Shown here: positions 15,262-24,083 of the stretch, in pieces
Layout of the letters: each line of letters starts with the position of its first letter
Numbering within the stretch: position 1 is the first letter of the stretch
DNA from: Bacillota bacterium
GTDB lineage: Bacteria > Bacillota > Clostridia > Peptostreptococcales > Anaerovoracaceae
DNA length: 64,000 nt
NCBI GenBank assembly: GCA_019420525.1
Contig: JAHZHA010000033.1
Coordinates: forward strand, 16,223-80,222
Direction of reading: 5' to 3'
The notes under the pieces: generated by a model
What the model was told of the DNA's origin: nothing
The model's database searches: none
Seen by the model: the letters and a program-made list of their open reading frames with translations, nothing else
Position numbers and translations under genes: made by a program

Positions 15262-17883
15262 ATGAAGCCATACTATCAGATGGACTCGGATGAGGTTCGA
15301 CACCAGATTAACGGGTCGGCCGACCCTTTGAGTCCTGAACAGGTCAGGGTGAATCAGGAAAAGTACGGCCCCAACGAACTGGTGGAAGGCAAGAAAAAGA
15401 GCGTGCCGGTCATTTTCCTGGAGCAGTTCAAGGATTTTCTCGTCATCATACTGATCATCGCAGCCATTGTCTCAGGATTTCTCGGCGACTTCGAGAGTAC
15501 GCTGGTAATCCTGGTCGTCATCACTATCAATGCGATTCTGGGAACTGTACAGACAGTGAAAGCCGAAAAATCGCTGGACAGTCTGAAACAGATGTCGGCG
15601 CCTACGGCAAAGGTTCTTCGTGACGGGGTAGTCGTGGAGATTCCGGGTAGAGAAGTCACAGTAGGTGACGAGGTACATCTCGAAGCGGGAGACTGTATTC
15701 CTGCAGACGGCCGGATTATTCAAAACGCCAGTCTGAAGGTGGATGAAAGTGCCCTGACAGGTGAAAGCCTCGGCGTGGAAAAGGACGAAGAGGCTATCGA
15801 AGGGGAAGTTCCTCTGGGAGACCGGAAGAATATGGTCTTTTCAGGAAGCTTTGTTACTTACGGAAGAGGTTCGTTTATCGTAACGGACATCGGTATGCAG
15901 ACTGAGATGGGAAAAATCGCTCAGCTGCTGAAGACGACTTCCGAAAAGAAGACTCCTCTTCAGATCAACCTCGACAAATTCGGTCAGAAACTGTCGATTC
16001 TCATTCTCGTATTCTGCGGACTGCTGTTCGGAATCAATGTCCTTCAGGGAGCGTCAGTGGGCGATTCCTTCATGTTCGCCATCGCTCTGGCCGTGGCAGC
16101 CATTCCGGAAGCGCTCAGTTCCATCGTGACCATCGTGCTGTCTTTCGGAACGCAGAAGATGGCAAAAGAAGGCGCAATTATAAGAAAACTGCAGGCGGTG
16201 GAAGGTCTGGGAAGCGTATCTGTCATCTGTTCGGACAAGACGGGCACGCTGACGCAGAACAAAATGACGGTGGAATATTACTATACCGAGGGCAGTGTGA
16301 TTCCGGCCGCAGAAATCGACGTGAATGTGCCCGTACAGAAACAGATGCTCCGGTACAGCATTCTCTGCAACGACTCCACCAATATTAACGGGGAAGAGAT
16401 CGGCGATCCGACGGAGACGGCGATGATCAATCTGGGCGACGACCTGGGGGTACCGGCACAGAGAGTGAGAGAAGCGTATCCGCGACTGTCCGAAGTGCCG
16501 TTTGACAGTGACAGAAAGCTCATGTCCACGTTCCATCAGCTGAAGGACGGCTATACGATGGTGACGAAAGGAGCTGTGGATGTACTGTTGCGCAGCACGT
16601 CTGCGATCCAGAAAGAGGGACGGCCGGTGCCGGTTACAGAAGAAGATGTCCGCAGCATCGAAGCACAGAACATGGAATTTTCCCGGCAGGGGTTAAGGGT
16701 ATTGGGAGTTGCATATAGAAAATTCGATGCGGAACAGGCCATCAGTACGGAAGATGAAAAAGACTTCACATTCCTGGGTCTCATCGCGATGATGGATCCG
16801 CCGCGGACAGAATCGAAAGCCGCCGTTGCGGAATGTATTCAGGCGGGCATACGTCCTGTGATGATCACGGGAGACCATAAGGTGACGGCGTCTGCCATCG
16901 CAAAGCGGATCGGGATTCTGCAGGACGAATCAGAAGCCTGTGAGGGCGCTGTAATCGACAGCATGGACGATGAAGAACTGAAAGAATTCGTCGAAGGCAT
17001 TTCGGTTTATGCCCGGGTTTCTCCGGAACACAAGATCCGGATCGTCAGAGCGTGGCAGGACAAAGGCAATGTGGTAGCAATGACGGGTGACGGCGTCAAT
17101 GATGCTCCGGCTCTGAAGCAGGCGGATATCGGCGTGGCAATGGGCATCACGGGAAGTGAAGTATCGAAAGATGCGGCATCCATGGTGCTGACAGACGATA
17201 ATTTTGCCACTATCGTCAAAGCAGTGGAAAACGGCAGAAACATTTATGCCAACATCAAAAATTCCATTCTGTTCCTGCTGTCCGGTAATTTCGGCGGCAT
17301 TCTGGCGGTTCTCTACGCTGCGATAGCAGGGTTGCCGGTTCCTTTCGCTCCGGTACACCTCCTCTTTATCAACCTGCTGACAGACAGTCTGCCAGCCATC
17401 GCATTGGGACTGGAGCCTCACTCCAGAGAGGTGATGAAAGAAAAACCTCGTCCGCTGAACGAATCGATCCTGACGAAGAATTTCCTCAGCAGAGTGGGAA
17501 TCGAGGGTCTGTGCATTGCGGCGGTTACCGTCGTGGCTTTCTGTCTGGGATATTACAGCGAAGGTTCTCTGTTGGGAAGTACCATGGCCTTCGGAACGCT
17601 GTGCATCTCCAGACTGCTTCACGGATTCAACTGCAAGTCGGAGGCGCCGGTTCTGTTTAAAAAGCGCTTTTTCAACAACCGCTATCTCTTCGGAGCCTTT
17701 TTCACAGGCTTCCTTCTGATCAATCTCGTACTGGCGGTTCCGGCTCTGCACGAACTGTTCAAAGTGCAGACGCTGAATATCACACAGCTGCTCACCGTCT
17801 GGGGTCTGGCTCTCGTCAGCCTGGCGGTAATCCAGATTCTCAAGGGAATCCGCGTCCTGATCAGAAAATCGAAAAAAGCCTGA
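15262..17883 (+). CDS. P2-type cation ATPase (Ca2+/Mn2+), riboswitch-controlled
   Basis: An 873-residue P-type ATPase of the SERCA/SPCA-like bacterial group, with an N-terminal cation-ATPase domain (MDSDEVRHQINGS), TGES, phosphorylation site CSDKTGTLTQNK (Asp325), GDGVNDAPALKQADIG, membrane segment 4 AAIPEALSS and segment 6 NLLTDSLPAIALGLEP. The last two motifs carry the acidic/Asn ligands for Ca2+ or Mn2+. Annotation by homology would say calcium, but the Mn2+ riboswitch in the leader argues for manganese export. GGGAGGAAAGATT precedes ATG 15262. The stop codon lies in the loop of the terminator. Confidence 0.92.
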   Translation: MKPYYQMDSDEVRHQINGSADPLSPEQVRVNQEKYGPNELVEGKKKSVPVIFLEQFKDFLVIILIIAAIVSGFLGDFESTLVILVVITINAILGTVQTVKAEKSLDSLKQMSAPTAKVLRDGVVVEIPGREVTVGDEVHLEAGDCIPADGRIIQNASLKVDESALTGESLGVEKDEEAIEGEVPLGDRKNMVFSGSFVTYGRGSFIVTDIGMQTEMGKIAQLLKTTSEKKTPLQINLDKFGQKLSILILVFCGLLFGINVLQGASVGDSFMFAIALAVAAIPEALSSIVTIVLSFGTQKMAKEGAIIRKLQAVEGLGSVSVICSDKTGTLTQNKMTVEYYYTEGSVIPAAEIDVNVPVQKQMLRYSILCNDSTNINGEEIGDPTETAMINLGDDLGVPAQRVREAYPRLSEVPFDSDRKLMSTFHQLKDGYTMVTKGAVDVLLRSTSAIQKEGRPVPVTEEDVRSIEAQNMEFSRQGLRVLGVAYRKFDAEQAISTEDEKDFTFLGLIAMMDPPRTESKAAVAECIQAGIRPVMITGDHKVTASAIAKRIGILQDESEACEGAVIDSMDDEELKEFVEGISVYARVSPEHKIRIVRAWQDKGNVVAMTGDGVNDAPALKQADIGVAMGITGSEVSKDAASMVLTDDNFATIVKAVENGRNIYANIKNSILFLLSGNFGGILAVLYAAIAGLPVPFAPVHLLFINLLTDSLPAIALGLEPHSREVMKEKPRPLNESILTKNFLSRVGIEGLCIAAVTVVAFCLGYYSEGSLLGSTMAFGTLCISRLLHGFNCKSEAPVLFKKRFFNNRYLFGAFFTGFLLINLVLAVPALHELFKVQTLNITQLLTVWGLALVSLAVIQILKGIRVLIRKSKKA

Positions 17884-17899
17884 TATATGGGGCTTTTTT
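17872..17899 (+). terminator. Terminator overlapping the ATPase stop codon
   Basis: AAAAAAGCC (17872-17880) / GGCTTTTTT (17891-17899), with the TGA stop in the loop. Confidence 0.75.
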
Positions 17900-17935
17900 C
17901 CGGATTATGTTTTTTAAAAAATGCATAATTTTTTG

Positions 17936-17963
17936 TTGACATTTGTATACGATATGCTATTCT
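17936..17963 (+). promoter_or_regulatory. Probable promoter of amt with overlapping dyad
   Basis: TTGACA (17936-17941), 16-bp spacer, TATTCT (17958-17963). GTATAC occurs on both sides of the -10 region (17945-17950 and 17964-17969), a possible operator or RNA hairpin. Confidence 0.6.
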
Positions 17964-17974
17964 GTATACAGAGC

Positions 17975-18013
17975 AAAGGAGTTCGAGGGCATAGGCCCGA
18001 GGACTCCTTTTTT
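17975..18013 (+). terminator. Attenuator-like terminator in the amt leader
   Basis: AAAGGAGT (17975-17982) / ACTCCTTT (18003-18010), extended by GGGC/GCCC around an ATAG loop, then TTT. It lies only about 10-45 nt after the likely start of transcription and upstream of amt, so amt expression should need readthrough. Antitermination (for example by ANTAR proteins, used for nitrogen genes in some Firmicutes) is a possible mechanism, not shown here. Confidence 0.75.
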
Positions 18014-18085
18014 GTTATTCGATACTGTGATTTTCTTCATGGCCATGAAAGAGTTTTTACAGCGGAATTTTAGGAGGAAGATAGA

Positions 18086-19327
18086 ATGATAAATGCAGGC
18101 AACACAGCTTTTCTTTTAATCTCTGTCACTTTTGTTTTCCTGATGACGCCCGGACTCGCGTTTTTCTACGGAGGACTGGCCAGAAGGAAAAACGTATTGA
18201 ACACAATGATGACATCCATTTTTATCATCGGTCTGGCGTCCATCATGTGGGTGCTGATCGGTTATTCCCTTTCGTTTTCCGGAGATGTCGGCGGAATCGT
18301 GGGAACGCTGCAGGCCGTAGGTCTGAAGGGAATCGGCCTGGACCCGGGTCAGTATTCTGACTCCGTACCGGCGCTGCTCTTCGCCGCCTTTCAGATGATG
18401 TTCGCCATCATCACTCCGGCGCTGATTACGGGCGCCGTGGCGGGAAGAATGAAATTCAAGGCTCTTTTCTTCTTTATCGCGCTCTGGTCGCTGATCGTAT
18501 ATTATCCGATGGCTCACATGGTATGGGGAGCAGGCGGATTCCTGGCGGAGATCGGATCGGTTGACTTCGCAGGCGGAAATGTGGTTCACATCAGCTCCGG
18601 CGTTTCGGGTCTCGTTCTAGCGCTCATTCTCGGAAAGCGCAGCGGTTACGGACAGATTTCACTGAGACCGCACAACGCGCCTTTCGTCGTTCTCGGAGCA
18701 TTCCTGCTCTGGTTCGGATGGTTCGGATTTAATGCCGGAAGTGCGCTGGCCGCAGACGGACTGGCGGTTCATGCTCTGATGACGACAAATACTTCTGCAG
18801 CTGCAGGTATGCTCTCCTGGATGCTCATCGACGTGATCAAGACGGGACGTCCGACGGTCATAGGCGCCTGCACCGGCGGCGTCATCGGCCTGGTGGCCAT
18901 CACGCCGGGAGCCGGATTCGTTCCGGTATGGAGCTCCATCATCATCGGCCTGGCGGTCAGCCCGATCTGTTATTTTGCGGTATCCGTCCTTAAGAAAAAA
19001 TTTGGCTACGACGACGCGCTGGACGCTTTCGGATGCCACGGCATCGGCGGCATCTGGGGAGGTATCGCCACAGGTATTTTCACAGACAGTTCCATCAATC
19101 CGGTGGCCCGCTGGGACGGACTGATTTTCGGAGATTATCATCTCTTCCTGGCGCAGATCGCCGGCATCGCGGTGACGATCGTCGTCTCCGTCGCAGGTAC
19201 ACTGATCTGTGCGGGAATCGTACGCATGTTCACGAAGCTCAGAGTGGAGGAATACGACGAAAAGATCGGCCTGGATATGTCGGAACACGGGGAATCGGCT
19301 TATCCTTCTTTCAATGGTCTCGACTGA
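18086..19327 (+). CDS. amt: Ammonium transporter
   Basis: A 413-residue Amt/Rh channel with about eleven membrane segments. Visible signatures are FFYGGLARRKNVLN, ALLFAAFQMMFAIITPALI, the first pore His in GNVVHISSGVSGL, GWFGFNAGSAL and the second pore His in DAFGCHGIGGIWGG. It imports ammonium across the cytoplasmic membrane. AGGAGGAAGATAGA precedes ATG 18086. The PII gene glnB follows 121 bp downstream, the usual pair in which PII blocks the channel under nitrogen sufficiency. Expression is probably attenuated by the leader terminator. Confidence 0.95.
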   Translation: MINAGNTAFLLISVTFVFLMTPGLAFFYGGLARRKNVLNTMMTSIFIIGLASIMWVLIGYSLSFSGDVGGIVGTLQAVGLKGIGLDPGQYSDSVPALLFAAFQMMFAIITPALITGAVAGRMKFKALFFFIALWSLIVYYPMAHMVWGAGGFLAEIGSVDFAGGNVVHISSGVSGLVLALILGKRSGYGQISLRPHNAPFVVLGAFLLWFGWFGFNAGSALAADGLAVHALMTTNTSAAAGMLSWMLIDVIKTGRPTVIGACTGGVIGLVAITPGAGFVPVWSSIIIGLAVSPICYFAVSVLKKKFGYDDALDAFGCHGIGGIWGGIATGIFTDSSINPVARWDGLIFGDYHLFLAQIAGIAVTIVVSVAGTLICAGIVRMFTKLRVEEYDEKIGLDMSEHGESAYPSFNGLD

Positions 19328-19448
19328 TGGGAGAGACGGCAAAAATGAACAGAATTCTGGATGCAGTGGGAGATGCGCCCGTGAGGTATGTGACACAATG
19401 TGTTGCTGGGCGGCGCTTCGACCGATCAGAGAGGTGGAATGAAACGAT

Positions 19449-19811
19449 ATGAAAAAGATAGAAGCGATCATCAGAGAAGAAAAGATGCAGGAGGTGCTGG
19501 ACGCGCTCATCGCAGCGGAAATCACCGGCATTACCGTTTATCAGGTGATGGGATGCGGTACGCAGAGAGGTTGTGTCGGGGTTGTAAGAGGACAGAAGAT
19601 CTACACGCAGCTGCTGCCGAAAATCAAGCTGGAAATCGTGGTTTCCGACGAGGAATGGGAAAAGACGGCGGTAGATGCCATAATGAAATCCGCATATACG
19701 GGACATTACGGAGACGGAAAGATTTTTGTTTCCGATCTGGACGAAGTTATCCGGATCCGTACCGGTGAGCGCGATTACGAAGCGATCAACGATTCTAAGG
19801 TGGAAGAATAA
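19449..19811 (+). CDS. glnB: Nitrogen regulatory protein P-II
   Basis: A 120-residue PII signal protein: N-terminal MKKIEAIIREEKMQEV, T-loop GCGTQRGCVGVVRGQKIY, then LLPKIKLEIVVSD and the C-terminal GDGKIFVSDLDEVIRIRTGE. PII senses 2-oxoglutarate/ATP and controls Amt. Counted back from the conserved LPK, the T-loop tyrosine (Tyr53) sits one residue away from the usual uridylylated Tyr51 position, so uridylylation is doubtful. GAGGTGG lies 5' of the start. It likely shares a transcript with amt. Confidence 0.92.
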   Translation: MKKIEAIIREEKMQEVLDALIAAEITGITVYQVMGCGTQRGCVGVVRGQKIYTQLLPKIKLEIVVSDEEWEKTAVDAIMKSAYTGHYGDGKIFVSDLDEVIRIRTGERDYEAINDSKVEE

Positions 19812-19878
19812 AAAGTAGAAAAATCAGAAGCCGAAAAGAGAGAATCATTGGCTGAAAAACTGAAGACAATGAAATGAC

Positions 19879-19960
19879 AGGACGGCTTTTCCGGCGCAGA
19901 GCGGGGAAAGCCGTCTTGTACCTATTTGAGAGGGTCAGGCAATATGGAGCGCTGACCCTC
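19879..19960. terminator. Two hairpins between convergent glnB and the ABC-F gene
   Basis: GACGGCTTTTCC (19881-19892) pairs with GGGGAAAGCCGTC (19903-19915), and GAGGGTCAG (19930-19938) pairs perfectly with CTGACCCTC (19952-19960). Neither has a long T-run, but the convergent position suggests bidirectional termination. Confidence 0.6.
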
Positions 19961-20039
19961 ATATGATATTATCGCAGCGGAATCGGCGGAATCGTCCGTA
20001 TCGGAGCACGAAACTGCCAGACGGTCTGCCGGTATGCAT

Positions 20040-21596
20040 CTATACGAGTTTTGTCGTCCATTTCGTACAGTCCCAGACGTCGGTGGCAAGACCGCTGTAG
20101 AATTCCGGTTCGTGGCAGACCATCAGAATGCTCCCTTTGTATTCCGACAGAGCGCGGAAAAGCTCGTCCTTTGCGTCCTGATCGAGATGGTTTGTGGGCT
20201 CGTCCAGCAGGAGAACGTTGGAGGGACGGTTGATCAGCTTGCAGAGGCGGACTTTCGCCTGCTCACCGCCGCTGAGGACGCGTATCTGACTCTCGATGTG
20301 CTTCGTGGTCAGTCCGCATTTTGCCAGCGCGGAACGGACTTCAAACTGAGAATAAGATGGGAATTCTTTCCATATTTCTTCGATGCATGTAGTGGTGATG
20401 CCCTGCTCTGTCTCCTGCTCAAAATATCCGATGTCCAGGAAATCTCCCTGTTCCACGGAGCCCGAAACCGGAGGGATGAGTCCCAGCAGGCTGCGGAGGA
20501 GCGTCGTCTTTCCGATGCCGTTGGCGCCTGTCAGAACGATCTTCTGGCCCCGTTCCATTTCGATATTGAGCGGTATGCTGAGAGGATCTCCATAGCCGAT
20601 GACGAGATCTTTCGTAGTGAAAATATAGCGGCCCGGCGTTCTGGATGTCTGAAAACGGAATTCAGGTTTCGGTTTTTCCGCAGCCAGTTCGATGAGATCC
20701 ATCTTGTCCAGCTTCTTCTGACGCGACATGGCCATATTCCTGGTGGCCACCCTGGCCTTGTTACGGGCTACGAAGTCTTTCAGATCGGCGATTTCTCTCT
20801 GCTGTCTGTCGTAAGCGGCTTTCAACTGGGCGCGTCTGACTTCACGGACTTTCATGAATTCGTCGTAGTCGCCTACATAACGGGTGAATTCCTGATTTTC
20901 CATGTGGTAGATGATGTTGATGACGCTGTTGAGAAACGGGATGTCATGTGAGATCAGGATAAATGCATTTTCGTATTCGTTCAGATAGCGTTTGAGCCAT
21001 TCGATATGCTGTTCGTCCAGGTAATTTGTAGGCTCGTCCAGGAGCAGAATATCCGGCTTTTCCAACAGCAGTTTTCCGAGAAGGACTTTGGTACGCTGCC
21101 CGCCGGAGAGTTCGGTGACGTCGCGGTCGATGCCGATATCCGCCAGACCGAGAGCCCGGGCGACTTCATCAACTTTGGAATCGATGAGGTAGAAATCGTG
21201 ATTCGTCAGCATGTCCTGAATCACACCCAGTTCTTCCATATAGGCTTCCATCTGTGTTTCATCAGCTTCGGCCATCTGATCGCAGATTTCCGTCATCCGC
21301 TCTTCCATTTCGAAGAGGCGGGAGAAGGCAGAGGTGAGAACGTCACGGATCGTCATACCTTTTTTCAGTTCCGTATGCTGGTCCAGATAACCGATGCGGA
21401 CGTTCTTCGCCCATTCGATTTTTCCTTCGTCGGGCTGAAGTTTTCCGGTGATGATGTTCATAAAAGTCGATTTACCCTCGCCGTTGGCTCCGATGAGACC
21501 GATGTGTTCGCCTTTGAGGAGCCGGAAAGATACGTCGTTGAAAATCGCACGGTCGCCGAAACCGTGGGAGAGATGTTCTACGGTTATGATACTCAT
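20040..21596 (-). CDS. ABC-F family ATPase
   Basis: A 518-residue cytosolic protein with two ABC domains and no membrane part. Domain 1 has GANGEGKST, the signature LSGGQRTKV and LLLDEPTNYLD. Domain 2 has GANGIGKTT, LSGGEQAKV and LLLDEPTNHLD. The linker between them is charged and helical (RREVRRAQLKAAYDRQQREIADLKD in part), as in ribosome-acting ABC-F proteins. These act on the ribosomal E site, as translation factors or antibiotic-protection proteins; which applies here is unknown. The start is at 21596 with AGGAGAAAC upstream on the minus strand. Confidence 0.92.
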   Translation of the reverse strand: MSIITVEHLSHGFGDRAIFNDVSFRLLKGEHIGLIGANGEGKSTFMNIITGKLQPDEGKIEWAKNVRIGYLDQHTELKKGMTIRDVLTSAFSRLFEMEERMTEICDQMAEADETQMEAYMEELGVIQDMLTNHDFYLIDSKVDEVARALGLADIGIDRDVTELSGGQRTKVLLGKLLLEKPDILLLDEPTNYLDEQHIEWLKRYLNEYENAFILISHDIPFLNSVINIIYHMENQEFTRYVGDYDEFMKVREVRRAQLKAAYDRQQREIADLKDFVARNKARVATRNMAMSRQKKLDKMDLIELAAEKPKPEFRFQTSRTPGRYIFTTKDLVIGYGDPLSIPLNIEMERGQKIVLTGANGIGKTTLLRSLLGLIPPVSGSVEQGDFLDIGYFEQETEQGITTTCIEEIWKEFPSYSQFEVRSALAKCGLTTKHIESQIRVLSGGEQAKVRLCKLINRPSNVLLLDEPTNHLDQDAKDELFRALSEYKGSILMVCHEPEFYSGLATDVWDCTKWTTKLV

Positions 21597-21709
21597 TCTT
21601 CTGTTTCTCCTTTATATTGTATCTCTGAAACTGATACCGCCGTGTCCGGAGAATCCGGGAATACGTGGCGGATGATGTATTCCGCTGATTTTATTTCTGC
21701 TCTGCGCAG

Positions 21710-21733
21710 GCGCATCCGGAAAAGCGGATGCGC
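21710..21733. repeat. GC-rich inverted repeat in the ABC-F/sigK divergent region
   Basis: GCGCATCCG (21710-21718) / CGGATGCGC (21725-21733), a perfect 9-bp stem with a GAAAAG loop, followed by GTTTT on the plus strand. Confidence 0.6.
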
Positions 21734-21810
21734 GTTTTCCGCAGACTTTTTAAAGTGTATCATCACATCTGCTTTCAAGTAAAGCAAATAATGTGGAAAG
21801 GAGTCAATTC

Positions 21811-22515
21811 ATGAGTCTGTCGCTTCTTCTGACTACGATTCTGCTGGGTTATCCTCTGATTTTCATGCCGTCCTATATTTCCGAGGGAAATTCTTTTCCG
21901 AAGCCTCTCAGCGCCGAAGAGGAGGCGGAGTATATAAAGCGGCTCGTGGACGGTGATCCGGAGGCCAGAAATGTTCTGGTGGAGCGCAATCTGCGGCTTG
22001 TGGCTCATATCGCAAAGAAATATTCCAATACTGGAATCGATCCGGACGATATCATTTCCATCGGCACCATCGGACTGATGAAATCCATCGAGACTTTCAA
22101 GCCGGGGAAAAGCGTACGGCTGGGCACGTATGCGGCACGCTGTGTGGAAAACGAAATTCTGATGTGGCTGAGAAAATCGAAGAAGGAGAGGGCGGAAATC
22201 TCCATCAATGAGCCGATCGGTTCCGACCGGGAAGGCAACGAAATCAGCTTCAACGATATCCTGGGTACCGACGGCAGCGAGATCTCGGAGAATATCGAAA
22301 AAAACGCCCGGAATAAGGAGCTGTATGATGCGGTGGAAAACCGGCTGAAGGAGAGAGAGCGTTTTGTGCTCATCAAGCGCTACGGACTGTTCAATCAGAA
22401 GAGTATGACACAGCAGGAGGTGGCCGACGAACTTCACATCAGCCGGTCGTATGTGTCGAGAATCGAAAAAAAGGCCATCGGCAAGCTGAGAGAATGCTTT
22501 AATCTGTATGACTGA
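21811..22515 (+). CDS. sigK: RNA polymerase sporulation sigma factor SigK
   Basis: A 234-residue sigma-70 family factor of the late mother cell. A hydrophobic pro-sequence at residues 1-26 is followed by the conserved NSFPKPLSAEEEAEYI, region 2 (RNLRLVAHIAKKYSNTG; DIISIGTIGLMKSIETFKPG; TYAARCVENEILMWLR) and the region 4 HTH (MTQQEVADELHISRSYVSR). ATG 21811 is chosen over an in-frame GTG 18 bp upstream because GGAAAGGAG is well placed for the ATG. The gene is continuous, with no skin element. A sporulating host is implied. Confidence 0.93.
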   Translation: MSLSLLLTTILLGYPLIFMPSYISEGNSFPKPLSAEEEAEYIKRLVDGDPEARNVLVERNLRLVAHIAKKYSNTGIDPDDIISIGTIGLMKSIETFKPGKSVRLGTYAARCVENEILMWLRKSKKERAEISINEPIGSDREGNEISFNDILGTDGSEISENIEKNARNKELYDAVENRLKERERFVLIKRYGLFNQKSMTQQEVADELHISRSYVSRIEKKAIGKLRECFNLYD

Positions 22516-22608
22516 TATTTTTCCGTTTTTCTGACTGAGATGAGAGAACGCGGTGAATAATGAATTATGAAGAAACTCTGAAAATTTTATAATATATGAT
22601 TTCATTTA

Positions 22609-22637
22609 TTGTTAAGAGTATTGAATGATGTTAAAAT
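22609..22637 (+). promoter_or_regulatory. Possible promoter of the maf-radC-mre cluster
   Basis: TTGTTA (22609-22614), 17-bp spacer, TAAAAT (22632-22637), about 70 bp before maf. Confidence 0.55.
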
Positions 22638-22705
22638 TGTTATAACTGACCGGGTAATCGATTTTTTAGACAATCCGAAGAGAGCAAGACAAGAGGTTAA
22701 GACAT

Positions 22706-23275
22706 ATGAAAAGACGCATCATTCTGGCTTCCGGATCGCCGAGGCGTGCAGATATACTCAGAGAGCACGGAATCGCTTTTGAGGTGAGAGCGGCAGACGT
22801 CGACGAGCATCTCGAAGACGGTACAGATCCCGCATCTGCATGTATGTATCTGGCTCTGAAGAAAGCGCTGGCGGTAAGAGAAACGGAGAACGCAGGTTTG
22901 ATTATCGCTGCGGACACCGTCGTGGTACACGGCGGCCGCATTCTCGGAAAACCTGCTGATGAGAAAGATGCGTTTGATACTCTGAAAAGGCTGAAAAACG
23001 ATGTCCATTCCGTCATGACAGGCGTCGCCATCTGCGATGCCGAAAGCGAAAACACGAGTGTATTCTGCGAGAAAACACGCGTGTTTTTCAGTGATTATAC
23101 GGAAGAGGACATTCGCGGATATATAGCTACGGGAGAACCGGCGGATAAAGCCGGATCCTATGCAATTCAGGGCGGTTGGTCGAAATTCGTAAAAAAAATC
23201 GAAGGAGACTATTCCAATGTCGTGGGACTTCCATGGAAACGGCTTGCCGAAGAGCTGGATAAATTCGGCGGATAA
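22706..23275 (+). CDS. maf: Maf family nucleotide pyrophosphatase
   Basis: A 189-residue house-cleaning dNTP/NTP pyrophosphatase. Conserved motifs are LASGSPRRADILREHG, IAADTVV with the catalytic Asp, GKPADEKDAFDTL and GSYAIQGG. Maf is encoded next to radC and mre genes in many Firmicutes, as here. SD AAGAGGTTAAG is moderate. radC follows 38 bp later. Confidence 0.93.
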   Translation: MKRRIILASGSPRRADILREHGIAFEVRAADVDEHLEDGTDPASACMYLALKKALAVRETENAGLIIAADTVVVHGGRILGKPADEKDAFDTLKRLKNDVHSVMTGVAICDAESENTSVFCEKTRVFFSDYTEEDIRGYIATGEPADKAGSYAIQGGWSKFVKKIEGDYSNVVGLPWKRLAEELDKFGG

Positions 23276-23313
23276 GGCACAGCGTTTCCTCAACATATGC
23301 AGTCTGACGATGA

Positions 23314-24003
23314 ATGAAAAATTATATTTCCATCAAAGATCTGCCTGCGCAGGAGAGACCGAGAGAGCGTCTGCTGAAGCACGGCGCTTCTTCCCTTTCC
23401 AACGCAGAGCTCATCGCGGTCCTTCTGGGCGGCGGTACGGCGGGTTCTTCTGCTGTCAATCTGGCGGAAAAGATCCTGTCCATCGATTCGAGCGGCATCT
23501 GCGTGCTCAATGACTGTGTTCCGGAGGAACTTTACCGGATCGACGGCGTCGGACCGGCCAGGGCAGCCTGTCTGCTGGCGGCTGCAGAGCTGGGACGCCG
23601 GCTTCACGCGGAACCGAAACATAAAAGGATCAATATTTCTTCACCGGCCAGCATAGCAGCTCTTTTCATGAGCGATATGCGGGGGCTGAGGAAGGAAAAT
23701 TTCAAAGTTCTGCTGCTCAACGCAAAAAATGAGATTATCATGACGGACGATGTTTCTGTGGGTTCGCTGATGAGCGCACCGGCACATCCCCGGGAAGTAT
23801 TTTCCGGTGCTCTGCGCAGAGGAGCCGCCAGTGTAATTCTCGTACATAATCATCCGAGCGGCAATCCCGCTCCAAGCAGAGACGATTTTCTGCTCACCGA
23901 ACGGCTGGTACAGGCCGGAGATATCCTGGGAATTCATGTTCTGGATCATATCATTATCGGTGACGGCGAGTATGCCAGCATGAAGGAGCTGGGAGAAATC
24001 TGA
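23314..24003 (+). CDS. radC: RadC-family JAB domain protein
   Basis: A 229-residue protein with an N-terminal HhH-like part (LPAQERPRERLLKHG; IDGVGPARAACLLA) and a C-terminal JAB/MPN domain bearing the metal motif HNHPSGNPAPSRDD. Despite the name, a DNA repair role is not established for this family. ATG 23314 starts MKNYISIKDLP, as in homologues, but no clear SD lies before it, so translation may depend on coupling to maf. Confidence 0.9.
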   Translation: MKNYISIKDLPAQERPRERLLKHGASSLSNAELIAVLLGGGTAGSSAVNLAEKILSIDSSGICVLNDCVPEELYRIDGVGPARAACLLAAAELGRRLHAEPKHKRINISSPASIAALFMSDMRGLRKENFKVLLLNAKNEIIMTDDVSVGSLMSAPAHPREVFSGALRRGAASVILVHNHPSGNPAPSRDDFLLTERLVQAGDILGIHVLDHIIIGDGEYASMKELGEI

Positions 24004-24083
24004 TTCGGATCTCAGTATCAATTTCAACACATTAAAATATAAGCGCGTAAACGGCGCGATATACAAAGGAGAAAAGAAGTATT

